Origin: Isoetes taiwanensis
Taxonomy: Eukaryota > Streptophyta > Lycopodiopsida > Isoetales > Isoetaceae
Assembly (NCBI GenBank): GCA_021234155.1
Contig: JAJEKV010000024.1
Span: forward strand, 13,614,913 to 13,678,912
DNA length: 64,000 nt
Reading direction: 5' to 3'
Position 1 is the first letter of the stretch; each line of letters opens with the position of its first letter. Under the pieces are notes generated by a model. The model was not told where the DNA came from, searched no databases, and worked only from the letters and a program-made list of their open reading frames with translations. Shown here piece after piece: positions 47,175 to 59,800 of the stretch. The position numbers were made by a program, and so were the translations under genes.

Positions 47175-48611
47175 ATGCGTGACCTGCAGCTCACAAAGAG
47201 GATATTTTCAGGTGGTGGAGGTATGAGCAGCCAAGGTGTTGGTGTTGGTCGTGGTGGTGGGGGTCATGGTAGCAGCAGTGGAGCTCCTAGTGGTAATAGG
47301 GGTCGTAGCAGTGGAGCTCCAAGTGGCAGTGGTACTCCAAGTGGCAGTGGTACTCCGAGTAGTAGGGGTAAGGGTAGTAGCGGCGATGGAAGCCATACTC
47401 CAAAACATCCACAATTGACTTCTCCTAATCAATCTACAGAGGTCGACTTCTCTTTTGCTGCACCTTTTGTTTCAATTAGTGATAGTATTTTTGGACAAGG
47501 ATTTAATAAATTAAGTGGAGGAACTATAGAAGGAGAGGTTTTATTACATATTTTTGAAAAGTATGTTGAACCTTCAATGATGCTTGCTAGAGAAGCATAT
47601 CATGGTGATGATGAAATGAGTTCAAGACTTGTACTCTCTACATTTTGGCCTACAATAGCTCAATTTAGTAGTAAAGATCTTCAAATTGAAAATACGATTG
47701 GTGTTGCAATAGAGAAAGAGGTTGAAGGAGAAGAGGTTGCAGAAGACTCTTTTGAAGCTTTAAATACTTGTCATGAAGATAGGTCTGTGATGAAGAGAGA
47801 AGGTGCTATTGATTATGCATTTAAAGTAGAAGACAGACACTTAACATCACAACAGCATAAGAAGGTGTATGTATGGAAGGCATTGGCCGAAGCTAAAGAT
47901 GCTTTATTGACAGCCAATTGGGAAAAGAGTGTAGTTTGGCAATTAGCTCGCTATGGAGTTGCGTATGGATTGGATAATGCTAAAGTGGGCAGGTTTGCAC
48001 CCATATATTTAATTGGAGTGCATTTAGGCAAATTTGCAGTTGCGGAAGTTCATTGTTTTGGTGTGATTAGTGTGAGGAATGGAGAAATATCTTCGGAATC
48101 CTTTGAAATATATCAAACTCAAGAAGCTCAATATATAGAAAAAATGGTAAAGAAGGATCCTTTATTTTCATTTGAATTTGAAAAGGTAACATTTGAAGCT
48201 TTAAAAGAAAAGCTTCAAAATGTGAAGAAGTCTATACGTGTTAACTATCCCGACTATCAGGTTCTTGATCAGGACTACTTGGTGGGGAAGTTATATAGAG
48301 AAACAGATGTCTATAATTGGGATAATTTTTTAAGGGCACGAGAACTCGCAGAGAGTTCCACATGTTACTTTATAGAATATCTTTTGAGAGTGTTGGTTGG
48401 TGAAAAGGTGACAAAATGGACAGTGAATGATGTGGATAAAATTGTTGAAGAAAAGAAAAAATTATTGGAGCGGAAACCAATTCAAAGCAGGAGGCATTTC
48501 AATGATACATATAAACAGAATGTAAAAGAAATAACACGTAATGCCAAGAGGAATGCTCTATTTGCAATTAGGATATCTACTAAACGCACAAAGGGGAGCA
48601 CTTCTAGGTGA
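47175..48611 (+). CDS. Unknown 478-codon protein of element F, Gly/Ser-rich N-terminus
   Basis: The ORF is open from ATG at 47175 to TGA at 48609-48611; an alternative start is the ATG at 47223 in MSSQGVGVGRGGGG. Residues about 13-80 are low-complexity Gly/Ser/Pro-rich. The rest looks globular: FVSISDSIFGQGFNKLSGG, YVWKALAEAKDALLTANWEK, VVWQLARYGVAYGLDNAKV, an APIYLIGVHLG segment and a lysine-rich C-terminal helix (DKIVEEKKKLLERK). No transposase triad, zinc finger or transmembrane segment is evident. I do not recognise the family. Its full openness amid decayed elements is unusual. It may be a captured host gene or the element's own protein. Confidence 0.6.
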   Translation: MRDLQLTKRIFSGGGGMSSQGVGVGRGGGGHGSSSGAPSGNRGRSSGAPSGSGTPSGSGTPSSRGKGSSGDGSHTPKHPQLTSPNQSTEVDFSFAAPFVSISDSIFGQGFNKLSGGTIEGEVLLHIFEKYVEPSMMLAREAYHGDDEMSSRLVLSTFWPTIAQFSSKDLQIENTIGVAIEKEVEGEEVAEDSFEALNTCHEDRSVMKREGAIDYAFKVEDRHLTSQQHKKVYVWKALAEAKDALLTANWEKSVVWQLARYGVAYGLDNAKVGRFAPIYLIGVHLGKFAVAEVHCFGVISVRNGEISSESFEIYQTQEAQYIEKMVKKDPLFSFEFEKVTFEALKEKLQNVKKSIRVNYPDYQVLDQDYLVGKLYRETDVYNWDNFLRARELAESSTCYFIEYLLRVLVGEKVTKWTVNDVDKIVEEKKKLLERKPIQSRRHFNDTYKQNVKEITRNAKRNALFAIRISTKRTKGSTSR

Positions 48612-49088
48612 GCTTCTTTAGATATTTTTTATATTACTTTATATGTTGCAATTCAGTAATATTGTTTCGTATTATTAAAGACAAGATGATGTATTGCATA
48701 AAACGAAGCATGTATAAAAGGTATATTTGTTCTTCAACTGCTAAGTTTTTTTCAATCTATAAATTCTACCTTTCTTGCTCGTGACTCGTATTTCTTACTT
48801 ATAAATTTTGGAAAGAATAAACCAAAAGAGCCGTTAAAGTTCAATTTACCCTAACTGTATTATTTTTTTTTTTAAAGGAATTTTTTTTAAACAGGCGGGC
48901 GGCACGTAAACCTGTGCGCTGCCCCTACCCGGCGTCTCTACCGACGCTGGCAACCTGCGACTACTCCATCCTGCAGGTTTAGGGTTAACTCTCGCGGGCG
49001 CGTAAACCTGCGCGTTGCCCCTACCCAGCGTCTCCTACCGGCGCTGGCAACCTGCGGATATACCCAGCCCGTAGGTTTACGGTTTGCC

Positions 49089-50051
49089 CTCCCCTCCCAT
49101 GGGTAGTGGGACATCAAGTTAATTTGTAAGGCAATATAATTGCCTTAGTTTTGCCATGTCAATATGTTAATGCTTTAACTCCATTCAAAATAAAAAATGA
49201 GCACCTCGAATATAGTGGGATGCCATTATCGATTATAAACTACAGATGTGTTGCACATCTTGCACTGCACGATCTGCTTCCACAGATCATTTGACCACCA
49301 GGATAGTGCGTCGTGGCTTTGCCATGGGAACAAGAGGTGGTGTTCTGTTAAAGACAAAAGGCCAAAAGGCTAAACGCGAATGTCTCTCCATGATGGATGG
49401 TGAGCCCTAACCTTGATGTTGCTCGAGCGATGCCCAAACCCTTCCTCTCTCTTCTTCATTCCCAGCTTACTTTCTTATTTTGCATTAAATCCCTTAACCA
49501 TTAAGACAAGGGGGCCTTTAATAAAAAGAAATGATATGGGGGGTTTCTTAGATACGTGCTAAGGGGGCTCATACCACCACTTGACATTTATTTACAAATA
49601 ACATAGCCTCCAGGGTCGAAACTAATAATACAAGAAATTTATCATGGTGGCCAAGGTCGCCACGAACATTCATTTGGGGTTAGACCCCCAGTAACATCTA
49701 ACCTTTGATAATGCCATTCAACATGAACAAAAGTCATAGCTTGATGTTAACTTTTCTTTATTCGTAACTTAGTCAATCTGCTAAATATGGTTAATTGTAG
49801 AAGCACTACTTGTGGTAGCATGTATGCAAAATGTGTGCAAGAAAACCTCTAAAAGTTGTCATGAGCAAACAATGTGCTTAAAGTAAATGATGGGAACAAA
49901 AGTTTGTTTTCTTAATGCTCTCAATTTCAAGATTTGTGGTCGACCAATTAGAGTTGGCAGAATCATATGCTATGTCGTTCATAATGTCAAAAAAAACAAA
50001 GAGGGTTTATTTCTGAGCCTCCTCTTTATAGTATGTTAATTATTTGGTATC
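49089..50051. other. Region between element F and MITE-like unit
   Basis: I see no gene. The composition changes from GC-rich repeat to AT-rich sequence at about 49090. Nothing identifiable. Confidence 0.4.
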
Positions 50052-50639
50052 GTAAAGGAACTTTTATTAAAATTACGCTCCTTTTATTGCAATCTTGAAT
50101 CTAGTAACTTTGCCCGGCTTTCAAGGAGCGGCACCACACATTCTTCCTCCATCACTATTTCTTATGCTAGAGAGCAGGGCCGCCATCGAATTGTTGGGCA
50201 TTCATTCTCAAGCTGCAAAAAAGCTTGGGGGGTCGTATCGGCCTCTTTGATGGAGGCTACAAAGGTTCCGACGTTGTGAATCTCTGCAGCAGGCATTTTG
50301 GATGGATGAAACTAGACAGATTTCAACCTTTGACGCCATAGCCAGGCCGGGTTTGAGGTTTTATAAGCGGGCCTAACAAGGCAACTGCAAGTGTGAAACC
50401 ATAAGCCATAGCCATAGTCCATTCGCCCGGATTTTTGTGTGATGGAGCTCCGGTTCAACATAAATCTAGGTTTTTAAGATAAATAACTAGCGATGGCCCC
50501 TTTAACCTGCGGTTCAGAATAAATCTAGGTTTTTCAACCTCTGGCAAGGAAAAATCTATGGTTGCTTTAGAGCCTTAATCAAGCTAATTTTGCTCCCGCC
50601 ATAGCCAAGAACATGTAATTTTAATAAAAGTTCCTTTAC
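50052..50639. mobile_element. MITE-like unit with 25-bp perfect inverted repeats
   Basis: GTAAAGGAACTTTTATT at 50052 begins a 25-bp stretch that recurs as an exact reverse complement ending at 50639 (50615-50639). The unit is 588 bp, with no ORF of note. I see no target duplication. Perfect repeats argue for a recent non-autonomous DNA transposon. Confidence 0.7.
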
Positions 50640-51083
50640 ATTTTAGAAAATTTGTTTAAAAAATTTTACGGCCTGTAAAGGCCCTGTCGGCGCTGCCAGG
50701 CAAGACGGCGGGACCTTCGGCATTCAATTTTGTATGAAATTGTTTAAGTTGGTTTGCTTGATACGTGGCTCTTATACAAGAAAGTGGAATTACATAAGTG
50801 TAGGAAAGGCGAAAAAAAAAAAAAAAAAAAAAAAAAACAAGGTGCTGCGCATGGAGGGTTGCCCTCCATGACCGGAAAGTGAAGTGGCTTAAGTTATAGT
50901 TGTAGACAATAGAGTATTTGAATCGAAATTGCTATTTGAAAATATTGACATTTTATGAAGATGATGGTACCCATTTGCATTACTAAGTTCTCCTTAGCAT
51001 GGAAGTTGCAAGCAAAGTAAAGCTGTTTAAAAATATGAAGGGATGTCTTTTGTTGTTCTATAGTTATGGATCATGTTTTGAGC
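50640..51083. other. Region with poly-A and a short hairpin
   Basis: A run of about 25 A (50813-50837) precedes CAAGGTGCTGCGCA and a hairpin GGAGGGTTGCCCTCC. The same sequence occurs in reverse at about 61297-61334. There is no gene. Confidence 0.5.
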
Positions 51084-51380
51084 CTAGATCCTGTCGAAGG
51101 CAATAATTTGGAGTCCGTGGTTGAACTGAAATGTGCATTTACTCCGGCTCTTCAGTATGCTTTGGCGGAATGATCGAGGATCTACTTTCATTGTATCTAA
51201 TGCACCTTCTAATGGATAATCGAGGAATTTATCAAGCAATGCTCCTACCATTGTGACATGTAGCGTGTTGGATCCAGTGTCGATGTCGCCGAACATTGTT
51301 AACTCTTTTGTTATGTTATGTCGTCGTTCCTGCACGTGTCGCAGAGACTGTCCAGGACTACCTTGTTGCAAGCATTGCAC
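51084..51380 (-). other. Unassigned 98-codon open frame
   Basis: The minus-strand frame (CLQQGSPGQSLRHVQER, TMFGDIDTGSNTLHVTMVGA) is open for 98 codons. I recognise no family and see no splice sites that decide. It may be a gene fragment; a chance ORF is possible. Confidence 0.25.
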
Positions 51381-51698
51381 GTCTTGACAACCTTGTTTTC
51401 GCCAGTTATATTCAATCTTAATGTGCCTGAGATCTGTATATGCAAGGATGTTTGATTAGTGGATGTTTGTCCAGTATTAAATGTGTACCTTTGGACATTT
51501 GTAACGCACCCGAAACTAGCCTAAAGATTATGCAGTATATTTTTTTAGCTCACATGAAACTAAAAGCTCCATATATAGAAAGCGAATAGGAGTATGCATG
51601 TCAACATATGCCTAATTAGAGGTTGGATAATTTACTGAATGAACCAAACACCAAATGGTAAGAGGGAAAACCTATTCTTTTCACATAATCTTTTTTAG

Positions 51699-52021
51699 GT
51701 GCTAAAGATGCCTTGTTCAAGGCTTCAAGAGAAAGCGGCATTATTTGTGACCATGGAAGCAAAGCAGCAATAGCTTCTGCCAAACACGTTGCTAATGGTG
51801 ATGGTGAATTTTCAGGCCCAGCTCCACAGCCAGTAAATTTGAGGGAGACCTTTCCCAATGCCATAGGCTCGACCCTTGTATGCACATGCAAACATGCGCA
51901 ACAGCAGATAAACGATCGCTGTAACTATAGGATGAACTTCATTACATGTACAATAAAAACCAAAGGTTGTTTCAATGGAAGGAATAATCGTAGCCTTGAC
52001 AATAAATGCAAAAGTAAATAG
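51699..52021 (+). other. Exon-like open frame after a polypyrimidine acceptor
   Basis: After TCTTTTTTAG (acceptor-like, about 51690-51699) the plus strand is open: ESGIICDHGSKAAIASAKHV, GEFSGPAPQPVNLRETFPNA, STLVCTCKHAQQQ. The minus strand is also open here, so the strand is uncertain. The wording is not one I can assign to a domain. The Cys/His ending could be a zinc-binding segment. Confidence 0.35.
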
Positions 52022-54227
52022 TTTGCTGCAAGACTATCCCCAGCAAGAACACCTACAAAGTGGTCCAATAAAGCCTGCCTTGTTTGCCTTATCCTGAAAG
52101 GCTCGCCCTAACCCAATTCTAGACCATAACTACTCAAATCAACTGAGCTTCTAACTACATAAGTATATCTCTTCTTGCATTGCCTCTGATAAGGATACCA
52201 TTCCCTTTTCATTCTGCATCTGTCCAATCCATGTGGCTTCAAAGTGCTTCACACATTATCCGTCATGTCTGGCCTCCCGATTTAAACAGGCCTCAAGTCT
52301 GGCAAAAAAAGAAAAGGCATAAAGCCTAGCTTCAAAGGCTTGAGATGGTACCACTCTGGAGCTTCTTGAGTTCAATTTGATTTTTTATAGATGGTAGCGC
52401 CCAAAACAGAAGCTAAGGCTTCATATTCCACCAATCGGAACTTGCCTCCAATCTGCAAATTTAAACGGAAGCAAATGTTAATTTACTCTGCAAAATTTGG
52501 TTAGAGACAAATCTCCTCTGAAAGGTGCCTCAAATGACCTATTTTCTAGGTCTTTGGCTTCATGACAACCTCCCACAAAAGATCCCAGAAATTTTTTGAA
52601 ATATATTCAAGAAGCTCAACGTTTTGAGATTGAAAATAGAAAACTACACACTTTAAAATGACCTCCACAACTAGAACCTGCCAAACTAAAGTTTTAGTAT
52701 TCCACTGCCATTGTGGAAAACAAAACACAAAAACATCAATAGCTTCTATGTAACTACAGTGAAGCTGCTCCCACTAATGAATAGTTTCATTAAGTAACTT
52801 CCAATGACATCTCAGAACTAATCTTTACCAGTGCCAACTTGTTAAGAAATTTTCAAATTTATGTTTGTAAGATTTCACTTCCTGTTAATATTCAATCAAA
52901 CCCTGCTCTGACATATAGAAGGAAAACACGAAACAAGAGAAGTATCTAGGTGTCAAACACTAACATAAAACCATTAAATAATGAGAATGTAGGCCAATAT
53001 ATAATGAGGCACTATGTCAGCACATGCCATGTCATAGTAAAGTCTTACTTTAACAACTCATTAATCATATAGGTAAACTTGGGAAATCTGAGTTTCATAA
53101 TCCATCTGTCGACTATTCACGTGTGATACAATGCTGCAAATGAAGTATTCCTGGCTCATGGATAGAACAAATTCGTATGCAACGAGAGCAACGAGAGCTG
53201 TTGGATAGGCATATTCACTCCTTATTCCTTAATCTATACCGTACGTAAAGTTCCTCGTTTGTGGGGTATGCAAGTACAAAATTTGCTATACTGTATAACA
53301 AGATTCGCAAAATACTATAAGATTTCAAGCGGAATACTATATGGTGTTGATTTCGTACGTGTAAAATACAATTATGAGGGCTCTCGCTGCCCTACGTCAC
53401 CCCCGTGTGAATATGCACCCAAACCAAAGGGGGTTTAAGGGGGATTTTAATTTAAATGTGCTGGACCTAATGGTTGTGTTAATTAATGTCAATGGTAGTT
53501 ATGTGTTGGTTGTTAATGTCAATGGTTGTTATATGTTGGTTGTTATGTGTTGGGGGATTTAATTTTTATATGTTGGATGTTAATGGTTTGTGTTGCAAAA
53601 AAAAAAATTTGGCCCCTTCCGGCCTTAGGGACCCTCCAAAGTGTGACAAAATTTTTAGAATTCAAACCAGAAAAAAACTAGAATTCATTTGAGGCTTTCA
53701 TCACCTGTAGCTTTTGAATTTGATCTTTCACAATGACACCATTGTTTATCAATCCATATGATTTTGGATGCTCCATCTCTAGCTTAAAGGTAATGCATGA
53801 TTCACCTTATGGTTCGATTAAAGTTCCAAACCTACAATATAAATGCATTCTTGGCCACCCTTTGTTTGGACCATGGCGTGATGACATGGAAAAGGGTGGA
53901 ATAATCCCTTTGTTGTGTGCATAAGAACCCGTTTGTTCATTGAAGCTAAAGCCCGGCCGCTATGAACAATCCGCAGCCAGTGAATATCTAAGAGTTGGAA
54001 GCAAACAGAGGGCACGAACTTGAATCTGCGACAAATCTTAGGAAGGAAACAAAGGGGGTTTTGCAAAGACTACATTGTAGAATCAGGAAACCAATACCTT
54101 GTAAAAAAAACATTATGCTAACTGAAGAAGCATTAAAAAACAAATACCTTTGTAAGTGTGAGCAAAAAATCCATCTCGTGGTAGTAAAATCCACTCCGGC
54201 AATAAGAATCCAAGAGGGCAAGTATAC
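52022..54227. other. Region without supported gene
   Basis: The stretch is AT-rich. A Val/Asn-rich short frame with imperfect repeats of AATGTCAATGGTTGTTAT lies at 53450-53560. No gene was found on either strand. Confidence 0.4.
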
Positions 54228-54395
54228 ATGCATATGTACACATGCACACACATGCACATATGCACTTGCACTTGCACATGCACAATACACATGCACATGC
54301 ACATGCATATACATGCACATGCACGTGAACATGCACATGCATGTGCACATGCACATGCACATGCATACACATGCGCAGTGTTCATGCACAAACAC
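54228..54395 (+). repeat. ACATGC-type hexamer repeat
   Basis: About 165 bp of ACATGC units with variants (CACATGCACATGCACATG, CACTTGCACTTG). Long alternating Cys/His/Met frames on both strands across it are artefacts of the repeat. Confidence 0.9.
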
Positions 54396-56242
54396 ATGCA
54401 GAGAAAGACAACAACCCTTGGATTGTTCCAACCAACGAAAATCAACGGCCCATAAAGGGTGCACTCTAGAAATACTATTTAGTACACCTCAACGAATACA
54501 ACAACGAAATCATAGAAAAACCATGTGAAAAAGCGTATAAAAATCTAAAAGTAACCCCCTGTTATTGTGCTACATATTATGCTTAGAATAACAGTTACTG
54601 CTTTTTTGATGCCCTCATGTAGCTGCCTTCCAACGCAACAGTTTGAATGCTGCATAAACTGACTCAGCATGCCAACTGCAAATGCTACTTTGGCCTCGCC
54701 ACTGTCAAGTATATTGATCCTCCTACTAGATTTCAGCGTCCAACCAGGCAGCAAGAGCTACAATACACAGTAGAACTAGGAGCAAGCAAACAATGGCTAA
54801 ACTCATTTTGAGGAAAGCAGAATTGGAATGTAGATCTTTAATAGACTCCTGATATCTATATAGAAGAGTTTCCTTCTAGTTTAAATTCCATGGTACCAAT
54901 GGGTGGCATGGATTCCAGGGCAGAATTCAAACTAGAAGGGAATTGCTCGAAAAATAAAGTTTGATTAGATGCAATCCAAGTGAAAATGTTGGATAGAACC
55001 TTCAAAATGTCGAGTAAAATAGTAGAACATGGAGTAAAATTTTCTGTATGTGGAGTAAAGAGAGGAGAACATCAAATAACACAATTAAATTGTTATTGAC
55101 ATTTGTTAGAAAAACAAGCATTCATGAAAAGAAGCGTTGCCATGTGGCACAGCGTGGTTGGCCAAGGGGCCTAACCAAACTTTACATAACTTCCAAAACC
55201 TCTTGATTGTGTACCTAGTTACAATACGGTGGGCCCTAGTATTGCTAGTAATGTTCATGGAGGTATTATTGTACCACAACAAGAATGGCTCTTCAGACCT
55301 TCCAATTGTACCATTGTCGTCTTATTTTATGCAACTCCTGTCTACATTCATAGCCGGAAAAAATCCATCTTCCAATATGATGTGAAAATAAATCTATCTA
55401 TATATCTATCTCCTTCCTGCCTATTTAATTGCGCATTTTAATCATAAGACAAAAGAGACAATGATGTGAAAAACTATCTATTTATTTATCTATCTTTCTC
55501 TCTCCTACTTAAGTGCGCATTTTAATGAGCAGACAAGAGGGGCAAAAGAAGCAAGAGAAAGAACGTGGATCCCAGCTATGAATGCCTGATTCATGGAGCA
55601 TGCAACTATACATCCACCAAACAAGAAGCAAGTATTTGCCCCACTATTTCAGAACTAACGCTCAAAATATTGGCTTTTTTTTCCGGTTCCATAACTTCTG
55701 TAGCAGTGATAAAAAATAACAGATCTGGTTATACATACAGGGGGCACCATTTCTGTAGTGTAAGTAGCATAGCCTACATTGCATTTGTCTTGCATAATAA
55801 TACTATATGCATAATTCCTTTTCAGGCTTCTGGTTTCTCTCAATGCCCTGGCATATCTCTACTCTGCTATCCAAACAATGTTTACAAAGCATCAGTCTCT
55901 TGCGAGCAGAACATGTTGGCTTCAAAATCCTGTTGTGCAGTATGTGAGTTTTATTGCAGATCAGGTTAGATTTTCTTTTGAAAATGCTTTACGTTGCAGC
56001 ATAATATAATTATATTATTATAAAGAAGCAAAAGGATGGGTAATAAATGCGACATAAGCGGAATGAGTGGACGAAAATTTTGCAGCAAAATTAGTTTCCG
56101 CCCAATTCAGTTTACAAAAGGATGAGATTTAATCTTCTTTGGACTTCTTGTACTCAATGTTGACGATTCTTCTCAGGGTGGTATTATCAATTTGCTTCCT
56201 TTCAAAGCCCACTTGTTACCTACCATAAGACATAGGATCCTG
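54396..56242. other. Region between hexamer repeat and expansin
   Basis: A 134-codon plus-strand frame (55565-55969) and a few shorter ones occur, but none has a domain or coding pattern I trust. TATCTATCT repeats lie near 55390-55500. Confidence 0.35.
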
Positions 56243-56889
56243 TCAAAAACCGTTTTGAAACTTTGGCTTGTACTTGGCTATGAGCTCGAATGTGGGCTGA
56301 GCCATGTCGAAGTGGTTCAATGGAGGATTACACCATCCACCATTGTTGTTCGACAGATCATAATTTGGAGGACAGTAATTGGTTGCTGTCACAACAATGG
56401 ATGGACTTCCTGGTAGACACCATTCAGGGTCTGCATTACATCTTACTTGGTAACATGCTCCACATGTCAAGCCTGTGTTGAATAATGCAGTGCTTAATGC
56501 AGCTGTCTTTACTCCATATCCCTGGCTGTAAAGATTGCCATAGCCACATGCACCGCCTGAACCAACAGATCATACTCATCATGATCATTATCATATGCAG
56601 TAAATAAAATGACATGTGAGTGTTACAACAGAAAACGAACATACAGATTGTAAAGTTATCAATTGCAACTTGCAACATAGCAGCTGATATTATATTAAAG
56701 ACAAGTAAAATTTACTTGTTGCATAAATGGAAATGAACCCTTACCCATGGTGCCTGCTGCATCACTGCCTCCATAGAATGTAGCATGGGCTGTGCTCCAT
56801 TCTTGCCCTTGCATAAACCCTGAGCAGCATATTGCACCAACATTAGCCAACATCATCCACACAAGCCCTTGAATCTTATATGTTACCAT
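56243..56889 (-). pseudogene. EXPA-like: Truncated alpha-expansin (domain 1 only), two exons
   Basis: Exon 1 (56889-56745) has a hydrophobic signal-like start (GLVWMMLANVGAICCSG), then AHATFYGGSDAAGTMG; donor GTAAGG. Exon 2 (56556-56243; acceptor GTTCAG) gives [60 protein letters not shown] and the HFDMAQP motif, then [12 protein letters not shown] and TGA. The join keeps phase (G|GC). The domain has the expansin GH45-like cysteines and HFD. About 152 codons: the C-terminal polysaccharide-binding domain expected after it (total about 250 residues) is absent. The early stop suggests a pseudogene, or a secreted single-domain protein. Expansins loosen cell walls. Confidence 0.85.
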
Positions 56890-59800
56890 TTTGAATCTGC
56901 TCAAAAACAGAGACCTAAAACTACAGAGCTTAACACTTGAGTTCTCTAAATATTAAGCAATGTAGAGAACTCAGGTGGGATGTTAAAAATGAGATCTTGG
57001 CTTATATAACATTCAGAAAGCGTTCAGGATAGGCTAATTACCTGGATTTCACCGAGACTTTTAACTTTTACTTGCCTTTCAGTTAGGGCGGTTGATGCAG
57101 GAAGGAAAAAAACGAATCCATAAAGCTTTTCACATGCAGATATGGCCCAGCAAGCATGGTAAAGAGCATCAATTCCTAACTTTGCCTTTTCTTTTGAATA
57201 TTTATGTGGGCAAACTCAAAATCGACTCCTCATCTTCCGTTTTGCCGTGATGATCAGCCACTTTGTTAGCCATAGCCATGCCTGCGAAGGAATGGGCTGG
57301 ATGACCGAGCACTTACAGGCACCAGCCAGTTTTTAGCAGTCACCAGTATATGCTAGGTATATGCCGGCATATACCTGGATATGCCCACATACCCACATAA
57401 ACGAGGGTTTGCCCCCCTAGGGGCAACCCAAAAAAAGGGGATTTATACCTCCACCTCTAAAAAATAATAATGCATTAGGCACCTAATAATTAATAAAAGG
57501 AAAAAAAAACCATTGTGGAAACGTAACTCCAGAACATGGCCAGACTGCAACGACTCTTGAATCCAATTGGGTGTAACAGATGCTTAATCGTGTGGACAGT
57601 TTCTCTTTGCAAAAATTTTGTGGCATTTGCCAGTGGGCTACAGGTGCAGCTATGGCGCTCCTTACTGGCGCTCTATCTTCTTGCATGCTCATGTCTTTTT
57701 CCGCTCCTGCATGCTGGCCTGGTCTGCATGCCTATGGCCATTGGATACCAGAGAAGCATATCTCTGAAGCGAAGTTTTTACTGCAAATCCGGTACTTAAA
57801 GCTTCTTTTGCAAATCCGGTGATGCTTCCTTTTTTACGCTATAGAATCTATATTCCTCAGATCCGTGAAGCTTATGCTCTTGAAATGGCATTTTTACCTG
57901 CCAATGATCTAGGTTCTAGATATGGAATAGGCTGGCGATGGCAGATAATCTCCAGTTGAGCTCTGCTTAGATTTGATAAATACTCCTTGTGTTATCTTCA
58001 GATTAAACATTTTCATATGCATGTTTCTCAGCTCTTTGATCATTGACCGGCTGCAAATTCCGGGTATGAGAAACAAAATGGGTATATGGAAAAAAAATGC
58101 TAAGAAGCCCCTCTCCTTTCTGGTGCCTTCGCCTCTGGAGCTTAGCAAGCAAGATGATGACAGACCAACGTGCTCGAGACTCTGCTGAAGGTTCGCACAC
58201 ACAAATAAAGATCACTCTGCATTTTGTTTTGCTCCTTTAAATTATTAGCCGTTCTCTCTTCATGCTAGTTGAACTTCACAGCAGCCAATCTAGTAAACTC
58301 CGCTCTCTATCTTGTGATATTATAAATTCTTGTTTTGCATTCCTATTGCTGGATATGCATATCACAGTTCAGAAGATGAACATTATTTTTTGGGCTTTGT
58401 TGCATCACCTAATTCGTGATGCACCTAGGCTAGAGGAATTCAGTTTAAGTTGTATTAATGTGTATGATATGTTTGTAAATATAAATGCGAAGGTCAATAG
58501 TACTTTCTTTTGGAACTCCATGTTGCTATTTGATCTAAGTTTGTTTTGTACGTCTAGAAATAAATTATCATTGTTTATGTGTTTTGGAACTGGTTGGGGT
58601 TCAAATCCCCTTGCACCCTAATTATTGTTATTGTGGCTATTAAAGCTCCCTAATTATTGTTATTGTGGCTATTAAATGAACAGTGACACATCACTATCCA
58701 CAGATCAATAGATTGTTTACTAAACTTGAAATGCTTCAAATTAAAAATCCTTATTGGTTGGTAACAAAACCATGCATATTTAGAACAAACAAATACATCT
58801 AAATTTGATAATAATAATGGTAATTTGCATGTAAGGTATTGCAAAACATATGCATTTACCATGCCATCAAGCTCGATTTACCACAATAACCAACTGCATT
58901 AAACCATGTGCATTTGCCATGATACTTAGCCATGCTAATTTACCACAATAACCAACCATCTTAGCCATGCTAGATACTATAATAACCAACCACACTATAA
59001 AATCACATGAATAAAGCACTATATTAAACCACATCCACAACCATCATGTCATACCACATGGACAAACCATACCCTTAAAACACTATAATATATCGCATCT
59101 AATTTACCAACATATAATACCACTTTGACAAACTCTATAAAAAAATCGTTTACAGTTACCATGCAATAATACCACCCTAACAAACCCTATACGAGAACCA
59201 ATTAGTTTAGCCACATATGGTTTTTAATGAAATTAACCCCCAAACACGCATTGCTTTTGTAGAATGGTTTTTTAGTCATAACCATGGGAAAAACCATATA
59301 GTGTTTTAATTTTGGGTGCCTTGTGTGTAACCACATTTTTATGCTGCAAATAGGTGCAAAGGAGTTTTGGATGCCTATTGAGGTGCCGACAGTGAATAAG
59401 AACACAAACGGCTTTGTTGGGGCTTATGTAGAGTACACATGCTGTAAGACCAGAGCAAACTCTCATTTTGTATGACCCAGGTTGGTTAGAAATGGGATAA
59501 TTGCCCCATGATAAAGGTCTTGTTATTGCATTTTTTCTACTCATGGCTATAACTTTTTGTTTCTTGCAAATGCATGGTTTGTCTATATGTGCATTGGATG
59601 CAGTTTATTCGTTGTTGAAAGATTGTTGTTCAATGTGAATAAATAATGTGCCCATGGTAGTCCTTTTGTTGACAATAACTGTGATCTTATGATGTCTTTA
59701 TTTATGGCGTATAGAGATGCCTTTTAATTGTTCCATCCCTTCTATGAAGTTCTTTTATAGATGATGTGAGGAGCTCATTAAAAACTACATGTGCATTGGT

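Larger units (their letters stand above)
46835..49088. mobile_element. Element F: inverted-repeat unit with a 478-codon ORF
   Basis: The left end (46835-46913; GGCCAAACCCTAAACC then GCGGGCTGGGTATATCC) and the right end (49013-49088, reverse complement GGCAAACCGTAAACC then ACGGGCTGGGTATATCC) are imperfect inverted repeats of about 76-80 bp. A second, tandem copy of the right repeat precedes it at 48893-48975. Between them lies one open ORF. No target duplication is visible: the left side is a poly-A run. The layout fits a non-standard or eroded DNA transposon or a gene flanked by two MITE copies; I cannot tell which. Confidence 0.5.

Noticed and set aside
54228-54395. CRISPR-like repeat array
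   Set aside because: Hexamer satellite without spacers in a eukaryotic genome.
54113-54464. Long Cys/His/Met-rich frames on both strands over the hexamer repeat
   Set aside because: They are translations of a hexamer repeat (ACATGC); no independent coding signal.
58594-58620. tRNA T-arm-like GGGGTTCAAATCCCC
   Set aside because: Only the T-arm fits; no D-arm, anticodon arm or matching acceptor stem is found upstream.
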